DNA of 64,000 nucleotides from Kribbella kalugense (GTDB lineage Bacteria; Actinomycetota; Actinomycetes; Propionibacteriales; Kribbellaceae): positions 682,001 through 746,000 of the forward strand of contig NZ_SODF01000001.1 in NCBI RefSeq assembly GCF_004365875.1. Direction: 5' to 3'. The translations under genes were made by a program, and so were the position numbers. The notes beneath the pieces are model-generated. The model did no database searches. It was given only the letters and a program-made list of their open reading frames with translations, and had not been told where the DNA came from. Of the stretch, positions 26,034 to 35,395 are shown one piece after another; within the stretch, counting starts at the first letter, position 1; each line of letters begins with the position of its first letter.

Positions 26034-26804
26034 ATGCGACTGGATGGGAAGGTCGTGCTTGTCACCGGTGGGTCGGCGGGGATCGGGGCGGCTGTTGCCG
26101 AGCGGCTTGCGGCGGCGGGTGCTCGGGTGGTGGTGCATGGGCGGGACTCGGGACGGACCGCGGCTGTCGCTGCGCGGGTTGGGGGAGCGGCGGTGCTGGG
26201 CGATCTCTCGACGCCCGGAGGGGCCGCTGAGGTCGCGGCGGCGGCCGTCGCCGTGCACGGTCGCGTCGATGTTCTGGTCGCGAATGCTGGGCTTGGGTGG
26301 TCGGGGCCGTTCGTGGAGATGCGGGATGACGAGATCGATCGGTTGGTTGCGGTGGATCTGGTGGCGCCCTTGCAGTTGGTTCGTTGTTTGCTGCCGGGCA
26401 TGGTTGAGCGGGGCAGCGGGCACATCGCGCTCGTCGGGTCGATTGCGGGGCGTACGGCGGTTGCCGGTGAGGCCGTGTACGCCGCCACGAAAGCCGCGCT
26501 GGATGTCTTCGCGGAGAGCCTTCGACTGGAGGTTCGTGGTAGTGGTGTATTCGTGAGCATGACCATCCCAGGCGTCGTGGACACCGGCTTCTTCACCGCC
26601 CGCGGCCGACCGTACGACCGCAAGCGTCCGCGCCCGCTGCCCGCATCCGACGTCGCGCAGGCCCTGGTCGATGGCATCACCAACGATCGCGCGGAGACGT
26701 GGATCCCCGGCTGGCTCCGTATCGCACCCGTCGTACGCGCACTCGCTCCCGGGCTCTATCGACGGCTGTCGGCACGCTTCGGCGAGCAGGTGATGCCACG
26801 GTGA
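26034..26804 (+). CDS. short-chain dehydrogenase/reductase
   Basis: 256 residues. NAD(P)-binding T-G-G-S-A-G-I-G at about 12-19, N-A-G near 87, the Ser of V-G-S-I-A-G near 139 and catalytic Y-A-A-T-K near 152-156. All active-site residues of a classical SDR are present. GGAGG lies four bases before ATG 26034; an upstream in-frame Met at 25971 lacks this. The stop overlaps the GTG start of a wax-ester-synthase-like gene by 4 nt, so its substrate is plausibly a fatty aldehyde, ketone or acyl derivative that feeds the acyltransferase (inference from position). Confidence 0.9.
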   Translation: MRLDGKVVLVTGGSAGIGAAVAERLAAAGARVVVHGRDSGRTAAVAARVGGAAVLGDLSTPGGAAEVAAAAVAVHGRVDVLVANAGLGWSGPFVEMRDDEIDRLVAVDLVAPLQLVRCLLPGMVERGSGHIALVGSIAGRTAVAGEAVYAATKAALDVFAESLRLEVRGSGVFVSMTIPGVVDTGFFTARGRPYDRKRPRPLPASDVAQALVDGITNDRAETWIPGWLRIAPVVRALAPGLYRRLSARFGEQVMPR

Positions 26805-28078
26805 AGGGCATCGTCGTACCGTCGGCTGACGCGTTCTTCCTGCACATCGAGCGTACAGGCGCCGCTCAGCACGTCGGCGGAGTCGTGGTGCTCGAACCCT
26901 CCGACCAGCGGCCGTCGATCGACGAGGTACGGGCGCTCGTTGCCAAGGGATTCGCCCAGCTGCCGCGGATGCATCAGCGCCTCGCGCAGGCGTCCCGCTG
27001 GCGTCGGCCGCGCTGGATCGAGGCCGAGCACGTGGACCTCGACTGGCATGTGATCGAGCACCAGTCGACCAACGGCTGGGCCGGGCTGACTCGGTTCGTC
27101 GGCGACCTGGCCGAGCAGCCGATGCCGCGAGACCGGCCGATGTGGCGGATCGCGATGGTGCGCGACATCGGCCCGGATGGTGCCGACGCACTCGTCGTGC
27201 TGGTCCACCATTCGATTGCCGACGGCATCGGAACGGTGCTGCAGACGTTCAGCATGTTCGAGCCCGCGCCGATGCTCACCATGCCGTCGGGCAAGGCTCC
27301 CGGACGGCTGGCGCGGGCCGCGGCCGTGACCGTCGGACTTGCCCAGCTCGCGACCGACGGCACCGCCACAAGGTTGCCGTCGGCCTCGCTGCGCCGCGAC
27401 TTCGGCGTCGCCGACGTCGAGCTTGACGTCGTACGACGGGCCGCGGTGGCGCACGGCGTCCGGGTCACGGACCTGTTGATCGCCTTGCTCGCCGACAGCC
27501 TGTACGCCGTGGCGCCCGAGCTCGCCCGGTCGGTCGGCGGACAGCTGCGGTTCTCGATCACCACGATGGTGCGGACGCCGGACAGCGCGGCCGAGGGCAA
27601 TGCGACCGCGGCGATCATGGTCGAGGTGCCGATCGACGGTCGTCCGTTCGACGAGCTGCTCGCCGAGGTGTCGGCCCGGACGAAGCGTCGGTTGCGCCGG
27701 CCGACCCGGGCGTTGGCGTCCCGGTTCGTGATGACGCCCGGGCTGCGGATCGTGCCGGAGCCGTTCGTGCGGTGGTTCGCGCCAACCGTCTACGGGGACC
27801 GATTCCTGCATGCCGTGGTGTCGAACATGCCCGGTCCGACGAACCAGATGTACTTCGCCGGCGTACCGCACCACCGCGTGTACCCGATCCTGCCTTTGGT
27901 GCCGGGGACTCCACTCGCCGTCGGGGCGCTCAGCTGGACAGGCGTTCTGGGCATCGGGTTGGCAACCGATCCGCAGCTCGTCGACGGTCCGGCGCTGGCG
28001 ACCCAGCTGAACCAGTCGCTGGCACGGCTGCGCTCAGGGACCCGCCCACTCGAGGGCGAGGAAGAGGCGAGCGCGTGA
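26801..28078 (+). CDS. wax ester synthase/diacylglycerol acyltransferase-type O-acyltransferase
   Basis: 425 residues from GTG 26801, coupled to the SDR by a GTGA overlap. The N-terminus S-A-D-A-F-F-L-H-I-E-R and the catalytic H-H-S-I-A-D-G (H-H-x-x-x-D-G, near residue 132) are hallmarks of the WS/DGAT family. The C-terminal S-N-M-P-G-P and W-T-G-V-L-G-I-G fit the DUF1298 half. These enzymes transfer an acyl group from acyl-CoA to long-chain alcohols or diacylglycerol, making storage lipid in actinomycetes. The 3' end overlaps the convergent PucR gene by 45 nt. Which acyl acceptor is used cannot be said. Confidence 0.9.
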   Translation: MKGIVVPSADAFFLHIERTGAAQHVGGVVVLEPSDQRPSIDEVRALVAKGFAQLPRMHQRLAQASRWRRPRWIEAEHVDLDWHVIEHQSTNGWAGLTRFVGDLAEQPMPRDRPMWRIAMVRDIGPDGADALVVLVHHSIADGIGTVLQTFSMFEPAPMLTMPSGKAPGRLARAAAVTVGLAQLATDGTATRLPSASLRRDFGVADVELDVVRRAAVAHGVRVTDLLIALLADSLYAVAPELARSVGGQLRFSITTMVRTPDSAAEGNATAAIMVEVPIDGRPFDELLAEVSARTKRRLRRPTRALASRFVMTPGLRIVPEPFVRWFAPTVYGDRFLHAVVSNMPGPTNQMYFAGVPHHRVYPILPLVPGTPLAVGALSWTGVLGIGLATDPQLVDGPALATQLNQSLARLRSGTRPLEGEEEASA

Positions 28079-29224
28079 CTCGGGGTCGTCCAGGCGGTCG
28101 CCGTACAGGGCTCTGAGCCGCGCCATCCGGTAGCGGACGGTCTGTGGGTGGATGCTCAGCTCGTGGGCGATCGCCTGCCGGTCACCGAAGTGCCGTAGCC
28201 AGCTGGCCAGCGTTTCCGCGAGCCGTTCGCGGGCGGCCTCGGTCTCGCCGGCGAGCGGCGCGAGCATCTCCTCGCGCAACGCCGCGACCAGCGCCTCGTC
28301 CCGCCAGACGATCAGCGCGTCGAGATGCTCGTCGGCAAACACGGGATCATCGGTGAGTACGCCGGTGTTCCGCAGCCGGACCGCGATCCGGGCGATCTCC
28401 AGGCTGCGCGGGAGTTGGGCCAACGCCACCGAGTTGCCGACCACTGCACCCATGCCGGCCAGCTCCCGGCTCAGCTGGAGGCGGCGACCCGGACCGGACG
28501 GTTCCGGAACGATCGCACCGACCACGACCGCGTTGCGGCGGATCGGCAGCGCGCCCGGCTCAAGCCGCGCGACGAGTGTCCCGGACGGTTCCTGGTCGCT
28601 GTCGCCGTAGATGACGACTGCGGCCGTTGCTGGGATGCGCCACGCGGCCTGCTGAGCGGCGGTCCGGATCGCCTCGGTGCCGGCCCGGCCGGACAGCAGC
28701 AGGTTGGCGAGGTCCTCGCGGCGGCGTTCGCGCGCCATTGCGTCGTCGATCTGCTCTTGCAGATAGCCGTTTGCTGCGGAGAAAGACAGTTGGTTGACGA
28801 ACACAAATACCGAGTCGGCCAAGGCGGCGAGGTTGTCGGGCGCGAAGTCCAGGCGCAGCGCGGTCGCGGCAACATGCCGCCAGGCGACTCGTGCTCCGAG
28901 CTGGAACGCGGTGAGCAGCCGGGTGAGGTCGTTGCCCTCCCGCAGTTGGAGACGGCCGATCTCCTCGAAGACCCGCCGTACGGTCTCGTCGGCGCTCTCG
29001 AACATGGTCTGCTCGGGGCTTTTCAGGTTGGCGATCGACATGTCCAGCAGCCGGTGCACGAACAGCTCGGCAGGCTTGACGACGGCGTCCCGGTCGGTGT
29101 CGAGGAAGGCAGCGTAGTCCGGCCAGTGCTCGGCCAGCCGGTCCCGCACCTCGGCGACCAGATCAGGCAGCCCTTTGATCAGGGCAGTCTCCAGCCGAGC
29201 GCGGTCAAAGGTTCCGATGGTCAT
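28034..29224 (-). CDS. PucR family helix-turn-helix transcriptional regulator
   Basis: 396 residues. The C-terminus holds the PucR-type HTH: A-I-A-H-E-L-S-I-H-P-Q-T-V-R-Y-R-M-A-R-L, preceded by A-E-T-L-A-S-W-L. The N-terminal 280 residues are a sensory region of the kind found in CdaR-like proteins. The start M-T-I-G-T-F-D was chosen over the frame's first Met (29287) because GGGAG lies at proper distance before it. It is divergent from the hopanoid operon with 130 bp between them, so control of hopanoid synthesis is possible but unproven. Confidence 0.87.
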   Translation of the reverse strand: MTIGTFDRARLETALIKGLPDLVAEVRDRLAEHWPDYAAFLDTDRDAVVKPAELFVHRLLDMSIANLKSPEQTMFESADETVRRVFEEIGRLQLREGNDLTRLLTAFQLGARVAWRHVAATALRLDFAPDNLAALADSVFVFVNQLSFSAANGYLQEQIDDAMARERRREDLANLLLSGRAGTEAIRTAAQQAAWRIPATAAVVIYGDSDQEPSGTLVARLEPGALPIRRNAVVVGAIVPEPSGPGRRLQLSRELAGMGAVVGNSVALAQLPRSLEIARIAVRLRNTGVLTDDPVFADEHLDALIVWRDEALVAALREEMLAPLAGETEAARERLAETLASWLRHFGDRQAIAHELSIHPQTVRYRMARLRALYGDRLDDPESRARLFLALEWAGP

Positions 29225-29354
29225 GCGGAGAACTCCCACGCGTTCCACTTGGGGAACTTCATCGGGGCAACTGTAACTCCGTGACAAGTTTTGCCGCCGC
29301 GAATGTTCGTAATGGGGGCAGAGTTGGCATGAAACCGCTTCCCATCATGGAACT

Positions 29355-30200
29355 GTGCATCCAGACGGACTGCAGAACGTCGCAACGGATCGGCAACTGG
29401 GCAGAAGGGAGCACAGCGAGAACTTCCCCGTAGCACTGAAGTTGCTACCAGCCGCTCATCGAGAGGCGCTGCACGCTGTCTACGGTTACGCCCGGACGGT
29501 CGACGAACTGGGCGACAGTTACACCGGCGACCGTACGGCGGCCCTGCGCGCGTTCATGGTCGATCTCGACCGCATCTGGGCCGACGAGGAGCCCGACCAT
29601 CAGGTACTGCGCCGCCTCGGCCCGGTCGTCCGGCAGCACGACCTGACCGCCGATCCCTTTCACCACTTGATCCAGGCCAATCTCCAGGACCAGACGGTCA
29701 CGCACTACCGGACCTTCGAGGACCTGCTCGGCTACTGCCGGCTCTCCGCCGATCCGGTCGGCCGGATGGTGCTCGGCGTCTTCGACGTCCACGATCCCGA
29801 GACCGAGCATCTGTCGGACCTGGTGTGTACGGCGTTGCAGTTGGTCGAGCACTGGCAGGACGTGGCCGAGGACTGCCGGGCCGGGCGGATCTACCTGCCG
29901 CAAGAGGACCTGACGACGTACGGCGTTGCCGAGACGGATCTCGATCAGCGGGAGGCGACAGCACAGTTGCGGGACTTGATGAATTTCGAGACTGCGAGGG
30001 CCGCGAAGATGCTCGACGAAGGGGCGGCGATCGTCCGGCGATTGCACGGCTGGGCTCGGATCTCGGTGGCCGGGTTCGTGGCCGGCGGTCAGGCGACGGT
30101 CCGCGCGTTGCGTCGTACCGGCGGCGATGTGCTGGCGCAGCAAGCGCGGCCGTCGAAGGTCGACACAGTGCGGCTGCTGGTCAAGGCGGTGGCGCGATGA
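29355..30200 (+). CDS. hpnC: squalene synthase HpnC (presqualene diphosphate to hydroxysqualene step)
   Basis: 281 residues. The family mark [10 protein letters not shown] occurs near residue 22. The first Asp-rich segment is [11 protein letters not shown] and the second [16 protein letters not shown]. In the three-enzyme bacterial route HpnD makes presqualene diphosphate, HpnC converts it to hydroxysqualene and HpnE reduces that to squalene. GTG 29355 is the only reasonable in-frame start, with a weak ribosome site. The stop overlaps hpnD by 4 nt (ATGA). It is the first gene of a seven-gene coupled operon. Confidence 0.92.
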   Translation: MHPDGLQNVATDRQLGRREHSENFPVALKLLPAAHREALHAVYGYARTVDELGDSYTGDRTAALRAFMVDLDRIWADEEPDHQVLRRLGPVVRQHDLTADPFHHLIQANLQDQTVTHYRTFEDLLGYCRLSADPVGRMVLGVFDVHDPETEHLSDLVCTALQLVEHWQDVAEDCRAGRIYLPQEDLTTYGVAETDLDQREATAQLRDLMNFETARAAKMLDEGAAIVRRLHGWARISVAGFVAGGQATVRALRRTGGDVLAQQARPSKVDTVRLLVKAVAR

Positions 30201-31060
30201 CGGTTGCGGATGCGTACGCCGCTTGCCTGGACATCACCCGGACCGAGGCGCGCAACTTCTACTACGGCATCCGGCTGCTGCCTCCGCCGAAACGGAACGC
30301 GCTCTCGGCGCTCTACGCACTGGCTCGACGGATCGACGACATCGGCGACGGCGATCTGCCGCTGGAGGAGAAGCGCACCGCGCTGGCCGGAGTTCGCAAG
30401 GATCTCGGTCGGCTCGACGACCTCGACGAGCCCGTGTACGTCGCGGTTGCGGACGCGGCCCGTCGATATCCGGTGCCGCTCGGCGCGTTCGAGGAACTGG
30501 TCGCGGGTGTCGAGACCGACCTGACGGACGTTCGGATCGCCGACTTCGACGAGCTGGTCGTGTACTGCCGGCGGGTCGCCGGTTCGGTCGGGCGCCTGTG
30601 CCTGTCGATCTTCGGGCCGACCGGCGACGCCGACTTCGAGACGCTGTCCTTGTACGCTGACCAGCTCGGGATCGCGTTGCAGCAGACGAACATCCTCCGC
30701 GACATCCGCGAGGACCTGACCAACGACCGGATCTACCTGCCGGCCGACGAGCTGGAGCGCTTCGGCGTCCGGATCGAACTCGACGAGCACGGCAACCTCG
30801 ACGATCCGCAGGGCCGGCTGGCTTCCTACATCCGGTTCGCGACCGGCCGGGCGCAGGACTGGTATTCGCTCGGCTGGCGGCTCCTGCCGTACCTGGACTG
30901 GCGCAGCGGCGCGTCCTGCCGGGCGATGTCGGGCATCTACCACCACCTGCTCCGCCGGATCGGCGCGAACCCAGTGCTGGTGTACGACCAGCGGCTGTCG
31001 TTGTCAGCGGGGGAGAAGGCACAGGTGGCGCTCGCCTCACTGGCCGGAGCTCGCTCATGA
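30197..31060 (+). CDS. hpnD: presqualene diphosphate synthase HpnD
   Basis: 287 residues. [11 protein letters not shown] near residue 20, the first Asp motif A-R-R-I-D-D-I-G-D near 47 and the second [12 protein letters not shown] near 165 are all intact. It condenses two farnesyl diphosphates to presqualene diphosphate in the cytoplasm or at the membrane face. It is joined by ATGA overlaps to hpnC upstream and hpnE downstream, so the three squalene-making enzymes should be produced in step. Confidence 0.93.
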   Translation: MTVADAYAACLDITRTEARNFYYGIRLLPPPKRNALSALYALARRIDDIGDGDLPLEEKRTALAGVRKDLGRLDDLDEPVYVAVADAARRYPVPLGAFEELVAGVETDLTDVRIADFDELVVYCRRVAGSVGRLCLSIFGPTGDADFETLSLYADQLGIALQQTNILRDIREDLTNDRIYLPADELERFGVRIELDEHGNLDDPQGRLASYIRFATGRAQDWYSLGWRLLPYLDWRSGASCRAMSGIYHHLLRRIGANPVLVYDQRLSLSAGEKAQVALASLAGARS

Positions 31061-32448
31061 GAAGGGTTGCTGTCGTAGGAGGTGGTCTCGCGGGGATCAC
31101 CACAGCACTCCGGTTGGCGGATGCGGGGTGTGCGGTCGTGCTGCTGGAGGGCCGGCCGAAGTTGGGTGGGCTGACCCATTCGTTCGAGCGGGACGGGCGG
31201 TGGATCGACAACGGGCAGCACGTGTTCCTCCGGTGCTGTACGTCGTACCTGGGGCTGCTCGATCGGCTGGGGGTGCGGGATCAGGTGCACCTGCAGCCGA
31301 GGCTCGACGTACCGGTGCGGAGTGGGGTGCACCCCGGTGTGGGACGGATCCGGCGGAACGGGATGCCGGCGCCGTTGCATCTCGGGCCGGCGTTGGCGAC
31401 GTACCGGTGGCTCAGTGTCGGGGAGCGGGTTGCCGCCGTCCGTGGTGCGTTGGCGATGGGGCGGGTGGATCGGACTGCGGCGGAGACGGATGCGCAGTCG
31501 TTCGGGGGTTGGCTGGCTGCGCACGGGCAGGATGCGCGGGCGGTGGAAGCGCTCTGGGAGTTGATCGGGATCGCCACTCTCAATGCGCGTGCGGACGACG
31601 CGTCGCTGGCGGTGGCGGCGACTGTGTTCCAAGTCGGTTTGCTCGAGAAGAGTGATGCTGCGGATATCGGTTGGTCGTTGGCGCCGTTGCAGCAGTTGCA
31701 CGGCGAGGCCGCTGCGCATGCACTGACGGCTGCGGGGGTCGGGGTTCGGCTGCGTGCTCGCGTCCGCGGGATCGAGGCGGTCGACGGCGGATGGACGATC
31801 GAGGGGGAGAGGTACGACGACGTCGTACTGGCGGTGCCTCCGGCTGAGGCCGCGGGGCTGCTGCCGGACGGTGCGGTGGATTTGCCGGCCGGGTGGGCGG
31901 AGGCACTCGGCAGCTCTCCGATCGTCAACGCACACGTGGTTTTCGACCGGATGGTGCTCGACGAACCGTTCGTTGCCGGCGTCGACAGTCCACTCCAGTG
32001 GGTCTTCGACCGGACCGTCCAGAGCGGCGGTGGCGATCGAGATGAGCAGTACATCGCGGTGTCGCTGTCGGCGGCGGACGAGTTGATCGACACCCCGGTG
32101 GCCGAACTGCGCGACGTGCTGGTGCCTGCCCTCCGGCAGCTGCTTCCGGCGGCTGCCGACGCGCATGTGAAGGAGTTCTTCGTGACCCGAGAGCGACAAG
32201 CCACCTTCCGGCCGGCCCCAGGCTCCGGCCGGTTCCGTCCCGGCGCGACCACAGCACTCCCGGGACTCCACCTCGCCGGCGCGTGGACCGCGACCGGCTG
32301 GCCCGCCACGATGGAAGGCGCCGTCCGCAGCGGCGAGGCCGCGGCCGCCTCCGTCCTGCACGCCCCGGCGGCCTTGCCGTCCTCCGCGCCGTCACCCTCT
32401 GCGGCGCCGTCGGCGTCGGCCCTGTCGTCGAAGGACGTGGTCTCGTGA
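31057..32448 (+). CDS. hpnE: hydroxysqualene dehydroxylase HpnE
   Basis: 463 residues. The FAD-binding dinucleotide motif is [10 protein letters not shown] near residues 6-15, followed by [12 protein letters not shown]. The amine-oxidase/phytoene-desaturase-like body ends in L-H-L-A-G-A-W-T near 408, the second FAD contact. It reduces hydroxysqualene to squalene. The last 30 residues are an unusual Ala/Ser/Pro-rich tail that seems disordered. The stop overlaps the polyprenyl synthase start as GTGA. Confidence 0.92.
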   Translation: MRRVAVVGGGLAGITTALRLADAGCAVVLLEGRPKLGGLTHSFERDGRWIDNGQHVFLRCCTSYLGLLDRLGVRDQVHLQPRLDVPVRSGVHPGVGRIRRNGMPAPLHLGPALATYRWLSVGERVAAVRGALAMGRVDRTAAETDAQSFGGWLAAHGQDARAVEALWELIGIATLNARADDASLAVAATVFQVGLLEKSDAADIGWSLAPLQQLHGEAAAHALTAAGVGVRLRARVRGIEAVDGGWTIEGERYDDVVLAVPPAEAAGLLPDGAVDLPAGWAEALGSSPIVNAHVVFDRMVLDEPFVAGVDSPLQWVFDRTVQSGGGDRDEQYIAVSLSAADELIDTPVAELRDVLVPALRQLLPAAADAHVKEFFVTRERQATFRPAPGSGRFRPGATTALPGLHLAGAWTATGWPATMEGAVRSGEAAAASVLHAPAALPSSAPSPSAAPSASALSSKDVVS

Positions 32449-33485
32449 CAGCGATAGAGCGGATGCCTTCGGCAACTAACGTGCTTGATCTGCTGGCCCG
32501 TGGCCGGGAGCTGGTCGACCCGTCGCTCCGGGAAGCGGTGGATCGGCTCGACGAGCACAGTCGACTGGTCTCGTCGTACCACTTCGGCTGGTGTGACGAA
32601 GAGGGACGGCCGACCGGCGCGAACTCCGGCAAGGCGATCCGTCCCGGACTGACCCTGCTCGTCGCCGAGGCGGTCTGCGGTTCGCCCGAGCCAGCCGTGC
32701 CCGGCGGAGTCGCAGTGGAGCTGGTCCACAACTTCTCCCTGATCCACGACGACCTGATGGACCGCGACACGCAGCGGCGCCATCGTCGTACCGTCTGGGC
32801 GATCTGGGGCGACGCCACCGCGGTCCTCGTCGGCGACGCTCTCGCCTGTCTCGCCGACGAGGTGCTTGCCGAGTGCAACTCGCCGTACGCCGTCCATGCC
32901 GGACATGCACTGGCCGTCGCCACCCGGGAGCTGATCCGCGGACAGGTCCTCGATGTGGCGTTCGAACGCCGCGAGACGGTCAGCCTGGCGGAGTGCGTGG
33001 ACATGGCTTCCGGGAAGACCAGTTCGTTGCTCGGGGCATCGGCAGAGCTCGGCGCGATCCTGGCCGGTGCTGATTCGGCGACGCGTGCGGCCTTCCGGAC
33101 GTACGGCTGGGAGCTCGGTCTCGCGTTCCAGCTTGTCGATGATCTGCTCGGCATCTGGGGAGCGCCGGAGAAGACCGGCAAGCCCGTGTTCTCCGACCTG
33201 GTTGCCCACAAGAAGACGCTGCCCGTCGTTTGGTCCCTTGAGTACGGCGGTACGCACGGCCGCGAGCTGGCCGCCTGGTTCGCGGAGCCGGGTACTCCAT
33301 CCGAGGACGACGTACGGCGGGCCGCCGTACTGGTTGAGAATGCGGGCGGTCGGGAGTGGGCGTTGGCGGAGGCTGAGGAGCGAGTGCGGAAGGCCGGGAA
33401 GGCGCTCGACGCTGCCGGGATTGCGCCGGCCAATCGGGATCAGCTGGATCAGTTGGCCCAGTTTGTCGCGGAGCGGCAGCTGTGA
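32445..33485 (+). CDS. polyprenyl (farnesyl/geranylgeranyl-type) diphosphate synthase
   Basis: 346 residues from GTG 32445. The first Asp-rich motif is H-D-D-L-M-D-R-D near residue 102, with G-K-A-I-R-P-G before it. The second region reads F-Q-L-V-D-D-L-L-G-I-W-G near 230, with Gly in the last position of the DDxxD pattern as in many actinobacterial hopanoid-locus synthases. It should supply farnesyl diphosphate, or a longer prenyl diphosphate, for HpnD. Overlaps of 4 nt join it to hpnE and shc. Confidence 0.9.
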   Translation: MTAIERMPSATNVLDLLARGRELVDPSLREAVDRLDEHSRLVSSYHFGWCDEEGRPTGANSGKAIRPGLTLLVAEAVCGSPEPAVPGGVAVELVHNFSLIHDDLMDRDTQRRHRRTVWAIWGDATAVLVGDALACLADEVLAECNSPYAVHAGHALAVATRELIRGQVLDVAFERRETVSLAECVDMASGKTSSLLGASAELGAILAGADSATRAAFRTYGWELGLAFQLVDDLLGIWGAPEKTGKPVFSDLVAHKKTLPVVWSLEYGGTHGRELAAWFAEPGTPSEDDVRRAAVLVENAGGREWALAEAEERVRKAGKALDAAGIAPANRDQLDQLAQFVAERQL

Positions 33486-35395
33486 CGGCGGAGCGGGTGG
33501 CGGATGAGGAACGGTCCGATGTCCGTGCGTCCGAGTGCCTTGATGCGGCGGTCGAGTACCTGCGCTCGCTGCAGCACGATGACGGTTGGTGGAAGGGTGA
33601 TCTGGCAACGAACGTGACGATGGACGCTGAGGACCTGATGCTGCGGCACTTCCTCGGCGTGGCGACGGCGCAGACCGATGCGGAGACTGCTCGGTGGATC
33701 CGTTCGCAGCAACGCGACGACGGGACCTGGGCGACGTTCCCGGGTGGACCTGGTGAATTGTCTACAACCGTCGAGTCGTGGGTCGCGTTGCGGATGGCGG
33801 GCGACGATCCGGCGGCGCCGCACCTCGTGAAGGCGGCCGAGTTCATCCGTTCCGCGGGTGGCGTCGAGAAGGCGCGGGTGTTCACGCACATCTGGCTCGC
33901 GTTGTTCGGTCTGTGGAAGTGGGACGACTGCCCGGATCTGCCGCCGGAGCTGATCTTCCTGCCGAGCTGGGTGCCGCTGAATGTCTACAACTGGGCGTGC
34001 TGGGCCCGGCAGACGATCGTCCCGTTGACCATCGTGAGCGCACATCGCCCCGTGCGTCCGGTTGCCTTCGGCATTGATGCGCTTCGGTCTGGTACGACGG
34101 CTGGGCGGCCAGCGGGATCGTTGACCGTTGAGGGTGCGTTCCAGCGGCTGGACGTCGTACTGAACGCGTACTCGCGGTGGGGACCGCGGGGACCGTTCAA
34201 GGGGTTGCGTCAACTGGCGATGCGTCGGGCGGTCGAGTGGATCGTGGCTCGGCAGGAGGCCGATGGCGGGTGGGGTGGGATTCAGCCGCCGTGGGTGTAT
34301 TCGTTGATCGCCCTGGATCTGATGGGCTACGCGATCGATCATCCGGTGATGGCGGCCGGGTTGCAGGGGCTCGAAGGGTTCACTGTGCACGCGGAGACGG
34401 ATGACGGGCCGGTGCGTTGGCTGGAGGCTTGTCAGTCGCCGGTGTGGGATACCGGTCTGGCGGTGGGTGCGTTGATGGACGCGGGCGTCGAGCCGGACGA
34501 CAAAACGGTGCTCAAGGCAACGGATTGGTTGTTGGCCGAGCAGATCCATGCGCCTGGGGACTGGCAGGTGCGGAGGCCTGGGTTGGTGACGGGCGGGTGG
34601 GCGTTCGAGTTCGCGAACGACGGGTATCCGGACACCGACGACACGGCGGAGATCGTCCTCGCGTTGCGGCGGGTGGATCATCCCGAGCCCGGTCGGTTGC
34701 GGAAGGCGTTGGACGATGCGGTCGCTTGGACGACTGGGATGCAGTCGGCTGACGGTGGTTGGGGTGCGTTCGACGCCGACAACACCGACACGACGCCGTT
34801 GAAGTTGCCGTTCTGCGATTTCGGCGCGGTGATCGATCCGCCGTCGGCTGATGTCACCGCGCATGTCGTGGAGATGTTGGCGGCCGAGGGTCGGACTGAT
34901 TCCGAGGAGTGCCGGCGGGGAGTGCGGTGGTTGCTCGACTCGCAGGAGAAGGACGGATCGTGGTTCGGCCGCTGGGGGACGAACTACGTGTACGGCACGG
35001 GTGCCGTCGTACCGGCGTTGATCGCGACCGGGATGTCTGCGGGCGATCCGGTGATCCGGCGGGCGGTGCGGTGGGTGGAGGAGCATCAGAACGCGGACGG
35101 CGGGTGGGGTGAGGACCTGCGCTCGTACGTCGATTCGTCGTGGATCGGTCGCGGCGACTCGACTCCGTCACAGACCGCTTGGGGGCTGCTGACGCTGCTG
35201 GCTGCGGGGGAGCAGAGTGAGGCGGTACGGCGGGGAGTCGGGTATCTCGTTGACACACAGCGGGTCGATGGCGGGTGGGACGAGCATCGGTACACGGGCA
35301 CGGGGTTCCCGGGCGACTTCTACATCGGTTATCACCTGTATCGGTTGGTGTTTCCTATCTGGGCCCTCGGTCGCTACCTGGGGAGAAACCGATGA
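33482..35395 (+). CDS. shc: squalene-hopene cyclase
   Basis: 637 residues, the usual length. The catalytic acid motif D-T-D-D-T-A-E lies near residue 384. Several QW-type repeats are visible (for example Q-S-A-D-G-G-W-G-A-F, Q-N-A-D-G-G-W-G-E, Q-R-V-D-G-G-W). The enzyme is a monotopic membrane protein that cyclises squalene to hopene and diplopterol. GTG 33482 overlaps the previous stop, and the ATG of the next gene overlaps this stop. No residue loss noticed. Confidence 0.95.
   Translation: MTAERVADEERSDVRASECLDAAVEYLRSLQHDDGWWKGDLATNVTMDAEDLMLRHFLGVATAQTDAETARWIRSQQRDDGTWATFPGGPGELSTTVESWVALRMAGDDPAAPHLVKAAEFIRSAGGVEKARVFTHIWLALFGLWKWDDCPDLPPELIFLPSWVPLNVYNWACWARQTIVPLTIVSAHRPVRPVAFGIDALRSGTTAGRPAGSLTVEGAFQRLDVVLNAYSRWGPRGPFKGLRQLAMRRAVEWIVARQEADGGWGGIQPPWVYSLIALDLMGYAIDHPVMAAGLQGLEGFTVHAETDDGPVRWLEACQSPVWDTGLAVGALMDAGVEPDDKTVLKATDWLLAEQIHAPGDWQVRRPGLVTGGWAFEFANDGYPDTDDTAEIVLALRRVDHPEPGRLRKALDDAVAWTTGMQSADGGWGAFDADNTDTTPLKLPFCDFGAVIDPPSADVTAHVVEMLAAEGRTDSEECRRGVRWLLDSQEKDGSWFGRWGTNYVYGTGAVVPALIATGMSAGDPVIRRAVRWVEEHQNADGGWGEDLRSYVDSSWIGRGDSTPSQTAWGLLTLLAAGEQSEAVRRGVGYLVDTQRVDGGWDEHRYTGTGFPGDFYIGYHLYRLVFPIWALGRYLGRNR

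Noticed and set aside
31281..35086. Long minus-strand frames (775 and 545 codons) opposite the hopanoid genes
   Set aside because: They are antisense shadows with Arg/Pro/His-rich composition, no ribosome sites and no known domains.
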